Of a DNA stretch of 64,000 nucleotides, positions 35,915 to 44,968 are shown piece by piece. The stretch's first letter is position 1; each line of letters starts with the position of its first letter. The notes under the pieces were generated by a model. That model saw nothing but the letters and a program-made list of their open reading frames with translations, did not search any database and had not been told where the DNA came from. Made by a program: the position numbers and the translations under genes. Location of the stretch: contig CALVAJ010000001.1 in assembly GCA_944325505.1 (NCBI GenBank), positions 124,001-188,000 of the forward strand, given 5' to 3'. Source of the DNA: an uncultured Bacteroidales bacterium. GTDB taxonomy: Bacteria; Bacteroidota; Bacteroidia; Bacteroidales; UBA932.

Positions 35915-37550
35915 ATTGAAAAGATATCTGGCTGCCTCCGTGTCGGTGTTTGCAATAATGTCACAGATTTGCGCTGCGGAAATAAACCTTGTACCTGTTC
36001 CTCGGAAATGCATGGAACGCAGCGGCACCTTTATGCTGACTCCAGACACGAAGATATGCCTGTCGCCTCGTTCTGACGGTATGATGACGGCCGTTTCATC
36101 GTGGAACAGCCTGATGGTATCGTCATTCGGGAAAGCCTTGGCTGTCATTCCTGAACAGAATTCAGCAGGATCAATCAGATGTATCCTGACTGATGAGATT
36201 GAGAATCCGGAAGGATACAGACTTGAAGTGACCGGGTCTTCCGTTACGATACATGCCCGGAATCCTGCAGGAGTTTTCTACGCTTTTCAGACTCTCAGAC
36301 AGCTGTTGCCTCCCGAGGCGGAAAATATTGCCCGTGACAAGCCAGCTGACAGTTTCAGCATCCCGTGTCTTGAAATAGAAGATAGTCCGGAGTTCCCGTA
36401 TAGAGGTATCATGCTGGATGCTGCACGGCATTTCATTCCTAAGGAAGAAGTGAAAACCTGTATTGATATCATGGCTTTTCACAAGCTCAATGTCCTCCAT
36501 TGGCACCTTACGGATGATCAGGGCTGGAGGATTGAAATAAAGAAATATCCGAAACTTACGACTGTAGGTGGATTCAGAGACAAAACAATAATAGGACATG
36601 CCCGCGGGCCTAAACCGTATAAATGGAATATGTCAAGATATGGCGGCTTCTATACTCAGGAGGATATCAAGGAGGTGCTTGATTATGCTGAAGAAAGGTT
36701 CGTTACTGTGATTCCCGAGATAGAGATGCCAGGACACAGTGTGGCTGCATTGTCTGCATATCCTGAGTATTCATGTTCCGGAGGCCCGTTCGAAGTCGAA
36801 GGCAGATGGGGTATATTCAATGATGTGTTCTGTTGTAAGGAGAAGACTTTCGGATTTTTACAGGATATTCTTGATGAGGTGACCGCGTTGTTCCCTTCGG
36901 AGTATGTTCATATCGGCGGTGATGAGTGCCCGAGGGTCAGGTGGGATAATTGTACGCATTGTCAGGCGAGAATGAAAGAAGAGGGTCTCTCTTCCAGCAA
37001 TGATCTGCAGATATATTTTATGAACAGAATAGAAGAGTATCTCAACTCCAAGGGCAAACGTATTATCGGATGGGATGAGATAATGGACGGGGACATATCC
37101 GGACGGGCTGTTGTTATGTCCTGGCGAGGAGAAAAAGGTGGGATCAAAGCCGCCAAAAATGGTTATGATGCCATAATGACACCGAATGAATATATGTATT
37201 TCAACAGGTACCAGTATGATCCGTCTTTAGAGCCTTTAGCAAACGGAGGCTTTGTCCCGTTGGAGAAGGTATATGATTATCATCCAGTTCCGGAGATTCT
37301 CAATGATGAAGAAGCCCGACATATTAAAGGAGTACAGGCAAATTTATGGACTGAATATATTACGTCTGAAGACCAGTTGGAATATATGTTGTTTCCGAGA
37401 ACTGCCGCTTTGTCTGAAGTTGCATGGAGTTGTCCTGAAAACCGGAACTATGACAACTTTCTGCAAAGACTTCCATTGATATTGAAACACTATTCTGCGA
37501 TGGGAATAAACTACTGCAGATGGATTTTCAGTTCCAGGGAAGATAAATAG
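35907..37550 (+). CDS. Glycoside hydrolase family 20 beta-N-acetylhexosaminidase
   Basis: This 547-residue protein has a signal peptide ending near ICAAE. An N-terminal GH20b domain (to about 150) is followed by the (beta/alpha)8 domain with YRGIMLDAARHF, HWHLTDDQGWR and VIPEIEMPGHS. The catalytic pair is in HIGGDECP: Asp339 (polarises the substrate acetamido group) and Glu340 (acid/base). The enzyme removes terminal beta-linked GlcNAc or GalNAc and should act in the periplasm. It is the last gene of the PUL and is followed by a strong two-way terminator. The ATG at 35907 overlaps the previous stop; one at 35898 is also possible. Confidence 0.95.
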   Translation: MNRLKRYLAASVSVFAIMSQICAAEINLVPVPRKCMERSGTFMLTPDTKICLSPRSDGMMTAVSSWNSLMVSSFGKALAVIPEQNSAGSIRCILTDEIENPEGYRLEVTGSSVTIHARNPAGVFYAFQTLRQLLPPEAENIARDKPADSFSIPCLEIEDSPEFPYRGIMLDAARHFIPKEEVKTCIDIMAFHKLNVLHWHLTDDQGWRIEIKKYPKLTTVGGFRDKTIIGHARGPKPYKWNMSRYGGFYTQEDIKEVLDYAEERFVTVIPEIEMPGHSVAALSAYPEYSCSGGPFEVEGRWGIFNDVFCCKEKTFGFLQDILDEVTALFPSEYVHIGGDECPRVRWDNCTHCQARMKEEGLSSSNDLQIYFMNRIEEYLNSKGKRIIGWDEIMDGDISGRAVVMSWRGEKGGIKAAKNGYDAIMTPNEYMYFNRYQYDPSLEPLANGGFVPLEKVYDYHPVPEILNDEEARHIKGVQANLWTEYITSEDQLEYMLFPRTAALSEVAWSCPENRNYDNFLQRLPLILKHYSAMGINYCRWIFSSREDK

Positions 37551-37556
37551 GTCTTA

Positions 37557-37612
37557 AAACGAATCCGGCGGTTCTAATCATATACAGATAATTAGAACCG
37601 CCGGATTCGTTT
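37557..37612. terminator. Long perfect inverted repeat, bidirectional terminator between GH20 and nuoN
   Basis: A 22-base arm (37557-37578, running AAACGAATCCGG to TTCTAAT) pairs perfectly with 37591-37612 around a 12-base loop. It is seven bases after the GH20 stop and 19 bases from the nuoN stop. The A-rich and T-rich ends would let it stop both convergent transcripts. It lies within the candidate island's right end. Confidence 0.85.
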
Positions 37613-37630
37613 CAGGACCAGGTTATGCCA

Positions 37631-37720
37631 TTACATCCCGAAACTGAACAGGTTTATGCCGTCGTAGACGGAGCTGACGATTCCCAGAAGGAGCACGCCT
37701 GCAAGACAGAGCACCAGGCT
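37631..37720 (-). repeat. nuoN 3'-end direct repeat, right-hand copy (candidate island boundary)
   Basis: This is the partner of 17529-17618. Bases 37679-37720 are identical to 17577-17618 over 42 bases. The 48 bases towards the stop codon differ at eight positions. In this copy the sequence is the functional 3' end of nuoN. Insertion within the 42-base identical core would leave the displaced old end at 17.5 kb and a new, island-supplied end here. Confidence 0.85.
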
Positions 37721-39064
37721 GATGCGGGTGCTGCAGTCACTGCGGAATGCGGCGATGGGGGAGTTGTTCGGGTTGATGAACATGGCCTTCACCACCAGCA
37801 GGTAGTAGTAGAGTGAAATCACCGTGTTGATAAGGGCTATGAACACCAGCACATGGAACCCTTCATCGAAAGCCGACGCGAATACGAAGAACTTCGAGAA
37901 GAAGCCCGCGAACGGAGGGATTCCTGCCAGGGAGAACAGGGCCAGGGTCATCACGACGGCAAGTTTCGGGTTGGTCCTGTAAAGTCCGTTATAGTCCGCC
38001 ATGCTGACTTTCCCGTCGCTGTTCTGCTCTACTGTCGAGATGACACCGAAAGCCGCAAGGTTGGCTGCAAGATAGATCAGCACATAGAATATCAGCGAAG
38101 TCATTCCGAACGGGGTACCGCTTATCACCGCCAGCATGATATAGCCGGCCTGGGAGATAGAGGAGAAGGCCAGGAACCTCTTGAGGTTCTGCTGCCTTAC
38201 GGCGAACAGGTTGGCTACCGTGATACTCAGGACGATCAGTACCCACAGTATGGTCTGCCACTGTTCCACCATCGGGGCGAATACTTTCACCAGGACGGCC
38301 ATGAGAACGAAGGCGGCCGAGCCTTTGGATATTACGGAAAGGTATGAAGTCACCGCAGTCGGAGCTCCCTGGTATGTATCGGCAGTCCAGAGATGGAACG
38401 GAACCAGTGAAATCTTGAATCCCAGGCCGGCGAAGAAGAACACCAGCGCCATCACCTGCAGGGCGGAACCGTCCAGATGTGCAGGCATATCGCTGAAATA
38501 CAGTGTTCCGCATGTGCCGTAAAGGAAAGATATGCCGTAGAGCATAAGGCCGCTGGCGAACAGTGCGCTGAGGATGAACTTGGCTCCTGCCTCGGCGGAG
38601 TTGTGCCTGTATTTGTCGAAGGCCACCAGACATGCCATCGGTACGGAAGCCAGCTCCATTCCGATGAAGAACATCAGGAAATGCCCCGCGCTGATCATGA
38701 AATACATTCCTAAAAGCGTAGAAAGCGTAAGCACATAGAACTCACCTCTCTTGAACTCCGTGTCCTCCCTGCCGAGCCATTTGTCTGCCTGCAGGAAGAC
38801 TATCAGGGTGCCGATGGCGAGGATGCATTTCAGGACGCTGTGCACAGGCTCGTATGAGAACATCCCTCCGAATATTTCCCCCGGCTCTCTCGGGAAAGAA
38901 ATCACGCAGGCCGCAACGCAGGCGAGCATCACCATGCACATCAGAGGGTTGAAGAATTTCCGCGCCTTGCTTCCTGCGATAAGGTCATACAGGAAAGCTA
39001 TGACAATAGCGGCCATCAGTGCTATTTCAGGGCGCATATATATCAGTATTCCAGAAAAATCCAT
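37631..39064 (-). CDS. nuoN: Complex I subunit N (antiporter-like membrane subunit)
   Basis: This 477-residue protein has about fourteen membrane segments. It has the Mrp/antiporter-type signature [20 protein letters not shown], with the conserved Lys/His in the half-channel, and [14 protein letters not shown]. It is the last gene of the nuo operon and one of three proton-translocating antiporter-like subunits. Its final codons are duplicated at 17.5 kb; the copy here is intact with a TAA stop. If the island model is right, its last 16 or so codons came with the island. Seven bases separate it from nuoM. Confidence 0.95.
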   Translation of the reverse strand: MDFSGILIYMRPEIALMAAIVIAFLYDLIAGSKARKFFNPLMCMVMLACVAACVISFPREPGEIFGGMFSYEPVHSVLKCILAIGTLIVFLQADKWLGREDTEFKRGEFYVLTLSTLLGMYFMISAGHFLMFFIGMELASVPMACLVAFDKYRHNSAEAGAKFILSALFASGLMLYGISFLYGTCGTLYFSDMPAHLDGSALQVMALVFFFAGLGFKISLVPFHLWTADTYQGAPTAVTSYLSVISKGSAAFVLMAVLVKVFAPMVEQWQTILWVLIVLSITVANLFAVRQQNLKRFLAFSSISQAGYIMLAVISGTPFGMTSLIFYVLIYLAANLAAFGVISTVEQNSDGKVSMADYNGLYRTNPKLAVVMTLALFSLAGIPPFAGFFSKFFVFASAFDEGFHVLVFIALINTVISLYYYLLVVKAMFINPNNSPIAAFRSDCSTRISLVLCLAGVLLLGIVSSVYDGINLFSFGM

Positions 39065-39071
39065 AGTTCTG

Positions 39072-40556
39072 TCAGTTCAAAATGTTAGCAATGACGGATG
39101 TTACGCTGCCGTGGATCATGTCGCTCATCCACATAGGGGCCAGACCGAGGCCTGCAATCGCGATTATCAGCACCACGACGGCCAGTTTCTCGTCCCATGT
39201 GGCATCTGTAAGTTTCAGATGTTCAGGGTTGGTGCATGTACCGTAGAGTATCTTTCCGATAAGGCGGAGGATATAGACAGCGGTGATGACGATAGAGGTG
39301 CATGCGATGATGGTCACGACGCGGTGGAAGGTGTCGTTGTTCATGAACGCCCCGTTGAATATGGTCATTTCGGCCACGAATCCGCTCAGGCCCGGAAGCC
39401 CGAGGTTGGCAAGTCCTGCGATGACATAGCAGACGGACAGGAACGGCATTATCCTCATCAGACCGCTCAGTTCCCTGATATCCCTGGTGTGTGTACGTCC
39501 GTAGATCATGCCGATAAGGGCGAAGAACAGGGCCGTCATCAGACCGTGGCTGAGCATCTGCAGGACAGCTCCGGTTGCGGCGGTGGCGTTCATCATCAGG
39601 ATGGCGAAAAGCACCAGTCCGCAGTGCGACACGGAAGAATATGCGTTGATATATTTGAGGTCGGTCTGCACGCAGGCGGAGAACGCTCCGTAGACCACTG
39701 ATATCGTAGTGAGTATTATGAAAATCCAGCTGAGTTCCTGCGCCGCTTCCGGCAGGAGGTACATCGCTACTCGGAAACAGCCGTAGCCTCCGAGCTTCAT
39801 CAGGACCCCGGCATGCAGCATTGATACTGCGGTAGGGGCTGAAGCATGTCCGTCCGGACTCCATGTATGGAACGGGAACAGGGCTCCGAGCACTCCGAAT
39901 CCGATGAAGATTATCGGGAACCAGATGCGCTGGAGATTCATCGGTATATTGTGCATCTGTGCTATTTCCAGAATGTTCATGGTCGTTGCTCCAGAGCCGA
40001 AGTAGATGCCGAGGATACCTATAAGAAGCAGGGCCGATCCACCCATGAGCATCAGGGTCAGCTTCATGGCCGAATACTCCTTGCGGCCGCTTCCCCATAC
40101 TCCTATGAGAAGGTACATCGGGATGAGGGCCACCTCGTAGAACATGAACATGGTGAACAGGTCTATCGAGATGAAGAAACCGAAGACCCCTACGCTCAGG
40201 AGGCAGAACCACATGAAGAACTCCTTGACATCCGTCTTCATCTGCCATGAAGCGAAAGTGCCTGTAAACACGATGATCGCGGAAAGCAGCAGCATCGCTA
40301 CCGAGATTCCGTCCACTCCTACCGAATAATGTATGTTCAGCGGGGCGTACCACATGAAGCTGTCTGTAAGCAGCATTTCGCCTTCGGCTCCGCCGGCCCT
40401 CAGGCCGAGGTAATGCAGTACCAGCCAGACGGCAAGGACCAGAAGCGCGGAAGCTCCGGTCACCATGACGGCATGGATCTGCCTGGTGTTGCGGGAAACC
40501 CACAGACCGAGCATCATAATCAGCGGAATCGCCGGAAAAAGTGACAATATATTCAT
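39072..40556 (-). CDS. nuoM: Complex I subunit M (antiporter-like membrane subunit)
   Basis: This is 494 residues from the ATG at 40556 ([12 protein letters not shown]). An upstream in-frame start overlaps the promoter-distal end of the nuoL gap and adds a hydrophilic tail. About fourteen membrane segments are present, with family signatures [32 protein letters not shown] and [13 protein letters not shown]-like stretches. The Glu in [13 protein letters not shown] corresponds to the conserved TM5 glutamate of antiporter-like subunits. It lies between nuoL and nuoN. Confidence 0.95.
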   Translation of the reverse strand: MNILSLFPAIPLIMMLGLWVSRNTRQIHAVMVTGASALLVLAVWLVLHYLGLRAGGAEGEMLLTDSFMWYAPLNIHYSVGVDGISVAMLLLSAIIVFTGTFASWQMKTDVKEFFMWFCLLSVGVFGFFISIDLFTMFMFYEVALIPMYLLIGVWGSGRKEYSAMKLTLMLMGGSALLLIGILGIYFGSGATTMNILEIAQMHNIPMNLQRIWFPIIFIGFGVLGALFPFHTWSPDGHASAPTAVSMLHAGVLMKLGGYGCFRVAMYLLPEAAQELSWIFIILTTISVVYGAFSACVQTDLKYINAYSSVSHCGLVLFAILMMNATAATGAVLQMLSHGLMTALFFALIGMIYGRTHTRDIRELSGLMRIMPFLSVCYVIAGLANLGLPGLSGFVAEMTIFNGAFMNNDTFHRVVTIIACTSIVITAVYILRLIGKILYGTCTNPEHLKLTDATWDEKLAVVVLIIAIAGLGLAPMWMSDMIHGSVTSVIANILN

Positions 40557-40572
40557 AATTATTTCCCTTTTA

Positions 40573-42462
40573 TCAGATAACAAGCAACAGCACTACAAGT
40601 CCCAGCGCACCGCCCAGGAACCAGATGCAATATCTCTGTATATAACCGCTCTGCATCTGCCTGATACCCCAGGACGATTTTTGGGTGACGGTGGCAAGCA
40701 TGTTCATGAACCCGTCCACGACATGCCTGTCGAACCAGGCTATCGGGGTGGAGATACATGCGAAGATGATCCTGTGTGTGATGAACTGGTAGATTTCATC
40801 TATATAGAAGCGGTGATAGGCCGCCTTGTGGAGTCCGCTGAATTTCGTCGCGAGGGAGTCTGCGACCTTTCTGTCCTCGCGCAGGTACATCCATGTGGCA
40901 ATCAGGATACCGGCAACGGCGATGCACAGGCTCAGTGCCGCCACATCGCTGTCTATATGGATATCATAGGCCCTGCCGTCACTGCTGACAAAGTGCCCGA
41001 AAGGTATGAACCCGGCCACCAGGGTCACTACCGCAAGGAACATGAGCGGGAAAGTCATGCTCTTCGGCGCCTCGTGCGGAGTATGCTCTGCGTGGAGCTC
41101 CTTGTTTTCCTTGCCCCAGAAGATGCAGTAGTAGAGACGGAACATGTAGAATGCCGTGAGACCGGCTATGAAAGTCATGATCCCGCCCATCACAGGACTG
41201 AACCTGAAGCATGCCGCCAGGATTTCGTCCTTTGAGAAGAATCCGCTCAGAGGCCAGATTCCGGCAATGGCCAGGCAGGCCACAAGGAAAGTGACATGGG
41301 TCACAGGCATGTATTTCCGGAGCCCTCCCATGGCGGACATCTCGTTGGAATGTACCGCGTGGATGATGCAGCCGGCTCCGAGGAACAGCAGCGCCTTGAA
41401 CATCGCATGTGTGAAAAGGTGGAACATGGAAGCCATGTAACCGAGACCGCCTTCATGCGGATCGGCCGATGTGCACACGCCTAAAGCCACGATCATGAAG
41501 CCGATCTGTGAAATGGTACTGAAGGCCAGCACTCTCTTGATGTCGCTCTGCACGCACGCCACGACAGCCGCGTAAAGTGCCGTGAATGCGCCTACGTATG
41601 CCGTGATATGCAGGACTTCAGGGGCATATCCGATAAACAGAGGGAACATCCTGGCCACCAGGTAGACTCCGGCGACTACCATGGTAGCCGCATGGATGAG
41701 GGCGGACACAGGTGTAGGTCCTTCCATCGCGTCCGGAAGCCAGATATGCAGAGGGAACATCGCGCTCTTTCCGGCGCCTCCGATGAACATCAGTCCGAGG
41801 GCGAGAGGCAGCATTGTCCTGGCTGCACCCATTACCGCCGAATCCGGGGTGAATGAAAACGAGCCTGTGTAGAACCCGTATATAAGGATGCCGACGAGGA
41901 AGCCCAGATCCGCGAAACGGGTGACGATGAAGGCTTTCTTCGAAGCGGCAATCGCTTCTTTCCTTGTATAGTAGAATCCGATCAGGAGATATGAGCTTAC
42001 TCCCACGAGCTCCCAGAATATGTACATCTGGAAGATGTTGGTCGCCACTACCAGACCGAGCATGCTCATCGTGAACAGTGACAGGAAAGCATAGTATCTC
42101 TGGAATCCCCGTTCCCCTTTCATATATCCGAACGAATATATGTGGACCATCAGCGAGACTGTGGAAATCACCACCAGCATCATCACGGAGATAGGGTCCA
42201 GCATGAACCCGAGGTCAATGTGGAGGTTCCCTCCGAACGGGAGCCATTCGCTGTTCCATGCGATCACCTGCGGAAATACTCCGGAGGCGTCTCTTCCTGC
42301 ACTGAAGTACATCCAGGCGGTCGCGTAGCACAGGACAGCCACGATTCCGGTGACTGCAGTCCCGGCAACTCCGGCCACGACAGGTTTGAGCTTTGTCCCG
42401 AGCAGCCCCAGAAGGATGAAGCTCAGGAAAGGAAGCAGAAGTATCAGTACTGTATAATCCAT
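40573..42462 (-). CDS. nuoL: Complex I subunit L (antiporter-like membrane subunit with lateral helix)
   Basis: This 629-residue protein is the longest antiporter-like subunit. LGFMLDPISVMMLVVI, FWELVGVSSYLLIGFYY, SAMFPLHIWLPDAMEGPTPV and LAFSTISQIGFM are family signatures. The C-terminal extension carries the amphipathic lateral helix and final membrane anchor (IQRYCIWFLGGALGLVVLLL). It follows nuoK after 21 bases. It is expected to form the distal proton channel of the membrane arm. Confidence 0.96.
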   Translation of the reverse strand: MDYTVLILLLPFLSFILLGLLGTKLKPVVAGVAGTAVTGIVAVLCYATAWMYFSAGRDASGVFPQVIAWNSEWLPFGGNLHIDLGFMLDPISVMMLVVISTVSLMVHIYSFGYMKGERGFQRYYAFLSLFTMSMLGLVVATNIFQMYIFWELVGVSSYLLIGFYYTRKEAIAASKKAFIVTRFADLGFLVGILIYGFYTGSFSFTPDSAVMGAARTMLPLALGLMFIGGAGKSAMFPLHIWLPDAMEGPTPVSALIHAATMVVAGVYLVARMFPLFIGYAPEVLHITAYVGAFTALYAAVVACVQSDIKRVLAFSTISQIGFMIVALGVCTSADPHEGGLGYMASMFHLFTHAMFKALLFLGAGCIIHAVHSNEMSAMGGLRKYMPVTHVTFLVACLAIAGIWPLSGFFSKDEILAACFRFSPVMGGIMTFIAGLTAFYMFRLYYCIFWGKENKELHAEHTPHEAPKSMTFPLMFLAVVTLVAGFIPFGHFVSSDGRAYDIHIDSDVAALSLCIAVAGILIATWMYLREDRKVADSLATKFSGLHKAAYHRFYIDEIYQFITHRIIFACISTPIAWFDRHVVDGFMNMLATVTQKSSWGIRQMQSGYIQRYCIWFLGGALGLVVLLLVI

Positions 42463-42483
42463 AATGTCAGTCCTATGTTGGTT

Positions 42484-42798
42484 TTACCACTTCATGTCAC
42501 GCAGGTTCTTCACCTGGATGTTCTTCATGTTGCGGTATATGTTAATGATAATGGCAATGGCGACCGCCGTCTCGGCAGCGCTGATCCCTATGGCGAACAG
42601 GGAGAAGAAGAACCCTTCCAGCTCTCCCGGGAACAGGAAACGGTTGAATACGGCGAAGTTGATGTCCACCGAGTTCAGGATGAGTTCTACTGAAATCAGC
42701 ATGGCCAGCAGGTTGCGGCGTGTCAGGAATCCGTATATTCCCACGAACATCATTATCGTGGAGACAACCAGGTAAAATTCCATCTGTATCATATCCAA
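42484..42798 (-). CDS. nuoK: Complex I subunit K
   Basis: This 104-residue, three-helix membrane protein is of family length. GIYGFLTRRNLLAMLISVELILNSVDINF contains the conserved membrane glutamate of helix 2 (the E of SVELIL). The second, in helix 3, is in AAETAVAIAI. These residues form part of the central proton path. Starts at 42798 and 42783 are both possible. The gene is seven bases from nuoJ. Confidence 0.95.
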   Translation of the reverse strand: MDMIQMEFYLVVSTIMMFVGIYGFLTRRNLLAMLISVELILNSVDINFAVFNRFLFPGELEGFFFSLFAIGISAAETAVAIAIIINIYRNMKNIQVKNLRDMKW

Positions 42799-42805
42799 TT
42801 CCTTT

Positions 42806-43315
42806 TTATCGTTTTCTTGCTATCAGTATACCGCCCACTATGCACGCGAGCAGCAGGACGCTTATCACTTCGAACGGAAGCACGAACCCGAACTTCTCGC
42901 CGCTCATGAGCGCATGTCCGATGGTGCGGACAGAAAGCTCCCCGTGCTCGAAATGCGAAGGCAGGAAGTCATGCCTGAGCGTAATGAACAGGCACAGGCC
43001 GAGTGCCGTGAGCGTGGCGATGAGTCCTGCGGCGAATTTTCCTTTGTTGAGTTTTTCCGCCTGGTCTCCTTCGCTGGAAGTCAGCAGGATGGAGAATACA
43101 TAAAGGACGGTGATACCTCCGGCGTATACCAGCAGCTGGACAGCCCCGAGGAAAGAGTAGTTGAGCTGGAAGTAGATTCCCGCCGTGCCGAACAGCACGA
43201 ACAGCAGGTAGGTCGCAGCCCTCAGAATCCTTTTGGTCGTAACGGCCAGGATAGCGTTCACTGTGATGAACAGTGCAAGCACTATGAAAACTATCAGGTC
43301 AAGAGTTATATCCAT
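42806..43315 (-). CDS. nuoJ: Complex I subunit J
   Basis: This 169-residue protein has five predicted membrane helices. The conserved third-helix region LLVYAGGITVLYVFSILLTS contains the pi-bulge motif that gates the E-channel. It is spaced two bases from nuoI and seven from nuoK, consistent with one transcript. The length is normal. Confidence 0.95.
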   Translation of the reverse strand: MDITLDLIVFIVLALFITVNAILAVTTKRILRAATYLLFVLFGTAGIYFQLNYSFLGAVQLLVYAGGITVLYVFSILLTSSEGDQAEKLNKGKFAAGLIATLTALGLCLFITLRHDFLPSHFEHGELSVRTIGHALMSGEKFGFVLPFEVISVLLLACIVGGILIARKR

Positions 43316-43317
43316 GG

Positions 43318-43758
43318 TTATTCTTTATTCAGGGTTTTTACAAGTTTCGATCTGGTGAATACGGCGTGCTCGAACTTCGTGGTGAATTCTATCGCCCCGT
43401 GAGGGCAGGAGTTCACGCACAGGTGGCAGAACATGCATGAGCCCAGATCGTATTCGTATTTTACCAGTTTCTTCTTCTTTTTCCCGGTTTCCGGGTCTTC
43501 GACCGTCTCTGAAGTGATATGGATCGAATTGTTCGGGCAGTTCATCTGGCATATCCCGCATGCGATGCATTTGTAGTCCCCGTTCTCGCCCCTGACCAGA
43601 GAAAGCTCTCCGCAGAAACGCTCGTTCATTTTCAGCGTAGCCCTGTTTTCCGGATATTGCTCGGTGATTTTCTTTGTGAAGTATTCCTTCCATGTCACCT
43701 TCATGCCGGTAAGGAGTGATCCGATACCGTGGAAAAGACCTTTTATGTAATTACTCAT
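43318..43758 (-). CDS. nuoI: Complex I subunit I, 2x[4Fe-4S] ferredoxin-like
   Basis: This 146-residue protein has two CxxCxxCxxxC motifs: Cys64-67-70 with Cys74, and Cys108-111-114 with Cys118. They hold clusters N6a and N6b that pass electrons to NuoB. The protein has an N-terminal amphipathic segment for membrane docking. With NuoE, F and G missing from the operon, this subunit may be the entry point for electrons from an external ferredoxin or flavodoxin (inference). Confidence 0.96.
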   Translation of the reverse strand: MSNYIKGLFHGIGSLLTGMKVTWKEYFTKKITEQYPENRATLKMNERFCGELSLVRGENGDYKCIACGICQMNCPNNSIHITSETVEDPETGKKKKKLVKYEYDLGSCMFCHLCVNSCPHGAIEFTTKFEHAVFTRSKLVKTLNKE

Positions 43759-43761
43759 GGC

Positions 43762-44838
43762 TTAAAAATGCAATTTGAATACGACAACGACAACCATCAG
43801 CAGCAGGTTCACCAGCCCTATCGGCACCAGATATTTCCATTCCAGGGTGAGGATCTGGTCGATCCTGAGTCTCGGGAAAGTCCATTTGATCCACATCAGG
43901 AGCCATACTACGAAAAATGCCTTGGCGAAAAACCAGATGAACCCGGGGATGGCGTCCATTACGGCGTTGAATCCGTCAAGGCCAGGTATGTGGAGCGGCA
44001 TCCATCCCCCGAGGAAAATGGTGGCGGCTATGCTCGAAACAATGAAGAGGTTGACGAATTCGGCTACATAGAAAAGCCCGAAATGCATGCCGGAATATTC
44101 GGTGTGATAGCCTGCCGTAAGTTCGGATTCCGCCTCCGGAAGGTCGAACGGACCTCTGTTGACCTCTGCGTTACCTGCTATGAGATATATTATGAATGCG
44201 ATTACGGCAGGGATGTGTCCCTTGAAGATGAACCATCCGTCAGCCTGTCTCATGACGATTTCAGAAAACTGCATCGTGTCCGTCAGGACTATGATCGTGA
44301 GGATGGAAAGTCCGATGGAAAGTTCATAGCTTATCATCTGCGCACCGCTTCGCATCGCTCCGATAAGGGAGAATTTGTTGTTGGAGCTCCATCCGGCCAG
44401 AAGGATACCGACCACTCCTATCGAGGATGCAGCCATGAAGAACAGCACACCGACATTGAAGTCGAGTATTTCCAGTCCGCGGCTTACCGGGATGCAGGCG
44501 AATGCCATTACTGATGCCAGGATCACCAGGTAAGGGGCGAGGTTGTACAGGAATTTGTCGGAATGCCTTATGGTGATGATTTCTTTGGTGAGCATCTTGA
44601 ATACGTCGCAGAAGACCTGGACGCTTCCCCACGGGCCTACCCTTGTCGGTCCGAGCCTGCACTGGAATGCGGCGCAGACCTTGCGCTCCATATAGATCAT
44701 GATGATGGCGATGATGACATACAGCAGCAACAGGCATATCCCTATCGCCACGCATTCCAGGAAGATAGCCAGGCCTTCCGGCATCACCGCCGTCAGCTGG
44801 CTGTGGATCCATGATGTCCAGATTCCAAAATCAAACAT
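43762..44838 (-). CDS. nuoH: Complex I subunit H (quinone-site membrane subunit)
   Basis: This 358-residue, eight-helix protein carries the family signatures GPTRVGPWGSVQVFCDVFKM and RGPFDLPEAESELTAGYHTEYSG (the charged loop near the quinone site), plus YMERKVCAAFQ near the N-terminus. It connects the peripheral arm to the membrane arm and contributes to the quinone channel. It starts 130 bases after nuoCD; that spacer holds a conserved repeat also found between nuoA and nuoB. Confidence 0.96.
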   Translation of the reverse strand: MFDFGIWTSWIHSQLTAVMPEGLAIFLECVAIGICLLLLYVIIAIIMIYMERKVCAAFQCRLGPTRVGPWGSVQVFCDVFKMLTKEIITIRHSDKFLYNLAPYLVILASVMAFACIPVSRGLEILDFNVGVLFFMAASSIGVVGILLAGWSSNNKFSLIGAMRSGAQMISYELSIGLSILTIIVLTDTMQFSEIVMRQADGWFIFKGHIPAVIAFIIYLIAGNAEVNRGPFDLPEAESELTAGYHTEYSGMHFGLFYVAEFVNLFIVSSIAATIFLGGWMPLHIPGLDGFNAVMDAIPGFIWFFAKAFFVVWLLMWIKWTFPRLRIDQILTLEWKYLVPIGLVNLLLMVVVVVFKLHF

Positions 44839-44920
44839 GTTGGTCTATTCTTTTAAGTTGTTTGTTAATACTCTAAATTCAGTTCTTTTAAGTTGCGGAG
44901 TGCAGGTTTGATTTTGGAAC

Positions 44921-44960
44921 CTGTTTCCCTTGTTTTCCGGTTTCCGAGGGCACCGGCCTG
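44921..44960. repeat. Intercistronic repeat, copy 1 (nuoCD-nuoH spacer)
   Basis: These forty bases match 47342-47381 at 35 positions, with core TTTCCCTTGT..TTCCGGTTT..CGA.GGCACCG. The element lies eight bases past the nuoCD stop. Unlike copy 2 its outer hairpin arm has degraded, although a weaker GGAACC/GGTTTCC stem remains. Its function is unknown; RNA processing or partial attenuation within the nuo transcript is possible. Confidence 0.65.
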
Positions 44961-44968
44961 CCACCCTG

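Noticed and set aside
37625-44814. Long open frames on the plus strand across the nuo operon
   Set aside because: They are antisense to strongly conserved nuo genes, have His/Glu/Arg-rich low-complexity products and no family features.
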